Origin: Pseudomonadales bacterium
GTDB taxonomy: Bacteria > Pseudomonadota > Gammaproteobacteria > Pseudomonadales > UBA5518
Assembly: GCA_024234165.1 (NCBI GenBank)
Contig: JACKOP010000001.1
Coordinates: forward strand, 1,178,001 to 1,242,000
Length of the DNA stretch: 64,000 bases
Direction: 5' to 3'
Below, piece by piece: positions 60,476 through 64,000 of this stretch. The notes below the pieces were generated by a model, which was given only the letters and a program-made list of their open reading frames with translations, was not told the origin of the DNA and made no database searches. The position numbers and the translations under genes were made by a program. Position 1 is the first letter of the stretch. The number at the start of each line of letters is the position of its first letter.

Positions 60476-62524
60476 TTACTGCTGTGTGCCGGCCGTATCG
60501 TCGAGCAGGCTGCGCGTGGCGCGTTCGACGAACGCAGCCAGCGTGCTCGCCATCTGCTCTTTCATGGCTTCGTCGTCCAGCTTCTCCACGCGGGCATCAC
60601 GGCCGACGCTGTAACGATACAGATCGGGCACAGCGCCCGGGCGCTTCACCACGATGCGATCCCCGCGCAGGAAGCCAACGATCTCATCGTTGCCCGACGG
60701 CTTGATCAGCGCAAAGCCCGGATCGGTTACCGACAGCACATCGCGACCCCAGCACTGATGCGTGAACGACTCACCGATCAGCCCCATGACGGTCGGAGCC
60801 ACGTCGTTCTGGGCGGCAACACGATCGATCGTGGCACCGAACGTCTCGCGTACCTGCGGGCCGATCAGCAGCAGCGGCACGTGAAACCGCAGCAGGTCGA
60901 TGTCCGTGAGCTGCTTGCTGACACCGAAACCGTGATCTCCCAACACCACGAACAGCGTGTTGGCATACCACGGCTCCTTCTCGATGCGCCGGAAGAACTG
61001 CCCCAGCGCCCAGTCGGTGTAGCGCATCGCCGTGAGGTGCTCGTCCAACTGGCCCTGTCCGGAGACCGGCTGCACCGGCAGCGGATCCGGCAGTGCATAC
61101 GGTGTGTGGTTCGACAGCGTCTGCAGCACCGCAAAGAACGGTTTGTCCTTCGGCAACTTCTGCAGCTCGTCGGCTGCGCGTTCGAACATGTCCTGGTCCG
61201 ACACGCCCCAGGTCGGGTTCACGAACACGGGATCGACGAAATCGTCGCGACCGATGAAGCGTGTCATGCCCTGATTGCGGAAGAAACCCTCCTGGTTGTC
61301 CCACGAAAAGGAACCGTTGTAGAGATAGATGTCCTGGTAACCCTCCCGGTGCAGCAACAGCGGCAAGCCCGAAAAATGGTGCAATCCTTCCTGCTGCTGC
61401 ATCAGGTACTCGTATCCCGGCAGATTCGGAAAACACGCCAGAGTGGCGAACATGCCCTGGTGCGTGTGCGTGCCGTTCGAGAAAAACCGCGTGAACAGCA
61501 ATCCCTGGCGCGCCAGCCGGTCGAATTCCGGCGTGATCCCCAGATCGTTGCCGAGCGCTCCGGTGAACACACCGGAAAAACTCTCGATCAGGATGACGAC
61601 CACATTCGGTTTGCCTGCCCCGTTGCGCGCCGGATGGGTGTTGCTCGCGTGCGTACGCAGCAGTGGCAACGTGCCGTCGCCGGCCCACGTATCCTGCGGC
61701 GTCAGCAGCAGCTCGCGCGTGATCGCGGTCGCCTTCTCCAGCGGCATCGCCTTCAGCCAGAAGCTCTTGTCGGTCTTGCGGTTTCCCGACGCTGCCGCCT
61801 TGTACAGCGTGAAGATGCCGTTCAGACCGAGATGGTTCGCAAACAGGTTCCGGCTGTGGAAAGCATCGCCCCAGCGCAACGGCGGCCCGGAACGCAGGGT
61901 GCCACGCGCTCCCAGCACCAGGGCGAGCATGACGGCGACGCAGACGAGCACGCGCAGCACGGGAGGCGCCTGCCGCGGCTTCGCCATGCGCTGCACCAGC
62001 ACGCAGCTGAGATGGTCCAGCAGCCAGTAGAAGCGGTACATCAGCCACGACAGCAGCAGCCACAGCAGCAGGTAACGAAACAGTGGGTAGCCGTTCCACA
62101 ACATGCTCAGGACAGTCTTCGGATCCTGGCGGATGTATTCGAAGACCAGACTGTTCAGTCGCTGGTGGAATTCGCGATAGAAATCCAGCTCGGTGATGCA
62201 GAAGAAGATCGCCAGCGAGGAAGCGCCCGCCAGCCAGACGACCAGGTATTTGCGCAGGGCCGCAGACGAGGGCCAGAGAAAACCCGCCAGCAACGGCAGG
62301 CAGAGAATGCTCGTGACCATCAGGTCGAAGCGCAGACCAATGCCGAAACTGCTCAGCACCTCGGCCCGGGACAAGCTGCTGGCAAGCTCCACGTTGTGCC
62401 AGTACAGGGCCGTGCGTGCGAGCGAGAACAGCAGCATCAGCGCCAACATCGCAAGCAGCATGAAGCAGGCATGGCCCACGAGGGTGTGGCGGTCGCTGCG
62501 CGCCCGATCCAGGGACGTGGTCAT
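60476..62524 (-). CDS. LTA-synthase-like membrane phosphotransferase (sulfatase family)
   Basis: 682 residues: about five N-terminal transmembrane helices (15-215) and a periplasmic sulfatase-fold domain. The metal-binding acidic VVILIESFSG, the Thr segment NGTHTHQGMFATLA, WGVSDQDMFE and VLGDHGFG are present. It belongs to the LtaS/MdoB phosphoglycerol-transferase family, so in a Gram-negative cell it most likely decorates periplasmic glucans or lipid sugars. ATG at 62524 has GGAG eight bases upstream. The long upstream open frame to 63844 is antisense to the reductase gene and rejected. Confidence 0.9.
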   Translation of the reverse strand: MTTSLDRARSDRHTLVGHACFMLLAMLALMLLFSLARTALYWHNVELASSLSRAEVLSSFGIGLRFDLMVTSILCLPLLAGFLWPSSAALRKYLVVWLAGASSLAIFFCITELDFYREFHQRLNSLVFEYIRQDPKTVLSMLWNGYPLFRYLLLWLLLSWLMYRFYWLLDHLSCVLVQRMAKPRQAPPVLRVLVCVAVMLALVLGARGTLRSGPPLRWGDAFHSRNLFANHLGLNGIFTLYKAAASGNRKTDKSFWLKAMPLEKATAITRELLLTPQDTWAGDGTLPLLRTHASNTHPARNGAGKPNVVVILIESFSGVFTGALGNDLGITPEFDRLARQGLLFTRFFSNGTHTHQGMFATLACFPNLPGYEYLMQQQEGLHHFSGLPLLLHREGYQDIYLYNGSFSWDNQEGFFRNQGMTRFIGRDDFVDPVFVNPTWGVSDQDMFERAADELQKLPKDKPFFAVLQTLSNHTPYALPDPLPVQPVSGQGQLDEHLTAMRYTDWALGQFFRRIEKEPWYANTLFVVLGDHGFGVSKQLTDIDLLRFHVPLLLIGPQVRETFGATIDRVAAQNDVAPTVMGLIGESFTHQCWGRDVLSVTDPGFALIKPSGNDEIVGFLRGDRIVVKRPGAVPDLYRYSVGRDARVEKLDDEAMKEQMASTLAAFVERATRSLLDDTAGTQQ

Positions 62525-62899
62525 GCCGGATACTCCACGCAGCGCCATGAATGCCGCAGCACCCCGCACCACGAGAACGTTTTTTTCAGTGAAACGGACA
62601 ATGCAGGTGCTGCCGTCGGGAGTGGAAATCGAGGCACGGCATCCCAGCAAAGCAAACGTGAAGCTTTCGTCAATACACCGTGAAAATTTCGTGAATTCCA
62701 TGGATTCTGCCGTCGAACAGCGCAGTCCCTGCAGACTGGCTTCCCTGACGCACCCGGCGCCATGCTCACCGCACCGCTTGACGCATAGATGCCACGGCCG
62801 TATACCTATTCGCGTCCTTGCTCTGAACAGCGACCAACAGACGCCGGCAGCCTGCCCGCGCGGGCAGCAGTTCCGGTTCCCAGTTCCAGGGATGCCGAC
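62525..62899. other. Gene-free divergent region between the LTA-synthase-like gene and the reductase gene
   Basis: 375 bases with no supported gene. The plus-strand promoter at 62778-62806 is the only strong signal. A T7 tract (62580-62586) and the ATTTTC/GAATTC-rich patch at about 62675-62700 are less GC-rich than the rest and may hold the minus-strand promoter, but no good hexamer pair was found. Confidence 0.5.
62778..62806 (+). promoter_or_regulatory. Predicted sigma-70 promoter of the reductase gene
   Basis: TTGACG (62778-62783), exactly 17 bases, TATACC (62801-62806). Five and four of six match consensus. It is about 94 bases before the ATG. Confidence 0.55.
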
Positions 62900-64000
62900 A
62901 TGACACACCACAAATACCTGATCATCGGTGGCGGCATGGCAGCGGATGCTGCCACGGCGGGCATACGCGAAGTGGATCATGAGGGTTCGATCGGACTCGT
63001 CGGTGCGGAATCGGACCCGCCGTACAACCGCCCTGCACTGTCCAAGGCGCTGTGGAAGGATCAGCCTCTGGAGACGATCTGGCGCGACACGGCAGCCCGG
63101 GGAGTCCGGCTGCACCTCGGCCATGCGGCGACCGCCATCGACCCGCGAACCAGAACCGTGACCGATACGGCGGGAAATCGCTACCGCTACGAAAAGCTGC
63201 TGCTTGCGACAGGTGGCACACCGCGGCACCTGGGCTTCGGCGGCGATGACGTCATCTACTACCAGACGACGCAGGATTACCGCAGGCTGCGCGAACTGAG
63301 TGCGAACAAGCGGGATTTCGCGATCATCGGTGGCGGCTTCATCGGATCGGAAGTCGCCGCGGCACTGGCGATGCACGACCGACAGGTGACGATGCTGTTT
63401 CCCGACGAAGGCATCAGCTGGCGGCTGTTTCCACCGGGTCTGTCCCGCTTCCTGAACGACTACTATCGCAAGCAGGGCGTGCGGGTGCTGAATGGCTACA
63501 CGGTGCATGGCATGCGCAAGGAGGCCGGGCGTTTCGTGCTGGAGCCATCTTCGCAGGCGACCCATGCAGCCACGGCGGTGGTGGCGGACGCCATCGTGGC
63601 CGGAATCGGGGTAGCACCGAATGTCGAACTCGCGGAACAGGCCGGGCTGGAACTGAAGAACGGCATCGTGGTCGACGCGTACCTGCGCACCAGCAACCCC
63701 GACATCTATGCAGCAGGAGACGTGGCCTTCTTCCACGAATCGACGCTCGATGAAAGCCGGCGCGTGGAGCATGAAGACAACGCCAACACCATGGGTCGTG
63801 CCGCGGGGCGCAACATGGCCGGGGCCAGCGAACGCTACGATCACCTCCCCTTCTTCTATTCGGATCTGTTCGACCTCGGTTACGAGGCAGTCGGGCTGAC
63901 GAACTCGCGGCTGCAGATGGTCGAGGACTGGCGCGAGCCCTACCGCGAGGGTGTGGTCTACTACCTCGACAAGGGACGGGTGCGCGGCGTACTGCTGTGG
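62900..64000 (+). CDS. FAD-dependent pyridine nucleotide-disulfide-type reductase (ferredoxin/rubredoxin-reductase-like), cut by the window
   Basis: 367 residues visible. FAD-binding IIGGGMAADAAT (about 8-19), the DPPYNRPALSK segment typical of ferredoxin-type reductases (33-43), a second Rossmann motif AIIGGGFIGSEVA (about 142-154), and IYAAGDVAFF near 270-280. It would pass electrons from NAD(P)H to a small Fe-S protein. Its protein context could serve the P450 at 31576, but distance argues neither way. AGGGA lies eight bases before the ATG. The C-terminal domain runs off the right edge. Confidence 0.88.
   Translation, partial: MTHHKYLIIGGGMAADAATAGIREVDHEGSIGLVGAESDPPYNRPALSKALWKDQPLETIWRDTAARGVRLHLGHAATAIDPRTRTVTDTAGNRYRYEKLLLATGGTPRHLGFGGDDVIYYQTTQDYRRLRELSANKRDFAIIGGGFIGSEVAAALAMHDRQVTMLFPDEGISWRLFPPGLSRFLNDYYRKQGVRVLNGYTVHGMRKEAGRFVLEPSSQATHAATAVVADAIVAGIGVAPNVELAEQAGLELKNGIVVDAYLRTSNPDIYAAGDVAFFHESTLDESRRVEHEDNANTMGRAAGRNMAGASERYDHLPFFYSDLFDLGYEAVGLTNSRLQMVEDWREPYREGVVYYLDKGRVRGVLLW

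Noticed and set aside
59696..62683. Plus-strand open frame of 995 codons
   Set aside because: Covers the antisense of both the TPR/ATP-grasp and LTA-type genes; low-complexity Gln/Arg content.
60476..63844. Very long minus-strand open frame (1122 codons) from the LTA-type gene to 63844
   Set aside because: The part beyond 62524 is antisense to the FAD-dependent reductase and has no domain; the true gene starts at the ATG with GGAG upstream at 62524.

Overview
The window is GC-rich, gene-dense bacterial chromosome with short intergenic gaps and many ATGA or GTGA stop/start overlaps. Four TonB-dependent receptors with a conserved N-terminal VTA[QR]-type signature, an Fe-type superoxide dismutase, an EptA/MCR-type lipid A transferase and many catabolic oxidoreductases indicate a Gram-negative, probably a metabolically versatile aerobic gammaproteobacterium. 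That placement is inferred from gene content only. No rRNA, tRNA, insertion sequence, prophage or CRISPR array was seen.

Layout. (1) 1-6990: a minus-strand operon (calcineurin-like phosphoesterase, TonB receptor, zinc alcohol dehydrogenase, thiamine-diphosphate enzyme running off the left edge) faces a small monooxygenase-fold gene and a TetR regulator; a palindrome lies over both divergent promoters. (2) 7091-14754: a DUF3293 gene, then a plus-strand series of nitronate monooxygenase, enoyl-CoA hydratase, acyl-CoA synthetase, acetate kinase and phosphoketolase. The last two form an ATP-yielding pair through acetyl phosphate. (3) 14863-16747: a lytic transglycosylase, sodB with an unusual repeat-bearing leader, and a small ribbon-helix-helix protein. 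(4) 16901-23996: a six-gene membrane complex, hyfBCEFGI-like. Its large subunit lacks the [NiFe] cysteine ligands, while its small subunit keeps all four Fe-S cysteines. It is an energy-converting-hydrogenase-related (Ehr) complex rather than a hydrogenase, and is the most interesting system here. (5) 24001-29807: a minus-strand unit of TonB receptor, AraC regulator, tyrosine phosphatase and MFS transporter. (6) 30042-35734: LemA with a GIDE/EF-hand partner, a DUF1254-P450 pair, an SDR and a methyltransferase. (7) 36097-39481: a small secreted protein and a third TonB receptor, separated by an AT-rich control region with two copies of one palindromic site. (8) 39545-42611: a PAP2 phosphatase and EptA pair, and a RidA protein. 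(9) 42695-55153: two convergent oxidoreductase/hydrolase groups. One (DUF1080, ThuA, gluconate-dehydrogenase-type subunit 3, GMC oxidoreductase, TIM-barrel isomerase) looks like a 3-keto-glycoside pathway. The other carries a GMC oxidoreductase, cupin, nucleoside hydrolase, TonB receptor and alpha/beta hydrolase. (10) 55348-64000: RidA and TetR, a chorismate-binding enzyme, an outer-membrane beta-barrel protein, a TPR/ATP-grasp fusion, an LTA-synthase-like membrane enzyme and a FAD-dependent reductase cut by the right edge.

Taken together this is an accessory-metabolism region: each TonB receptor sits with its own enzymes and often its own regulator, as in import-and-degrade modules. Substrates cannot be read from sequence alone.
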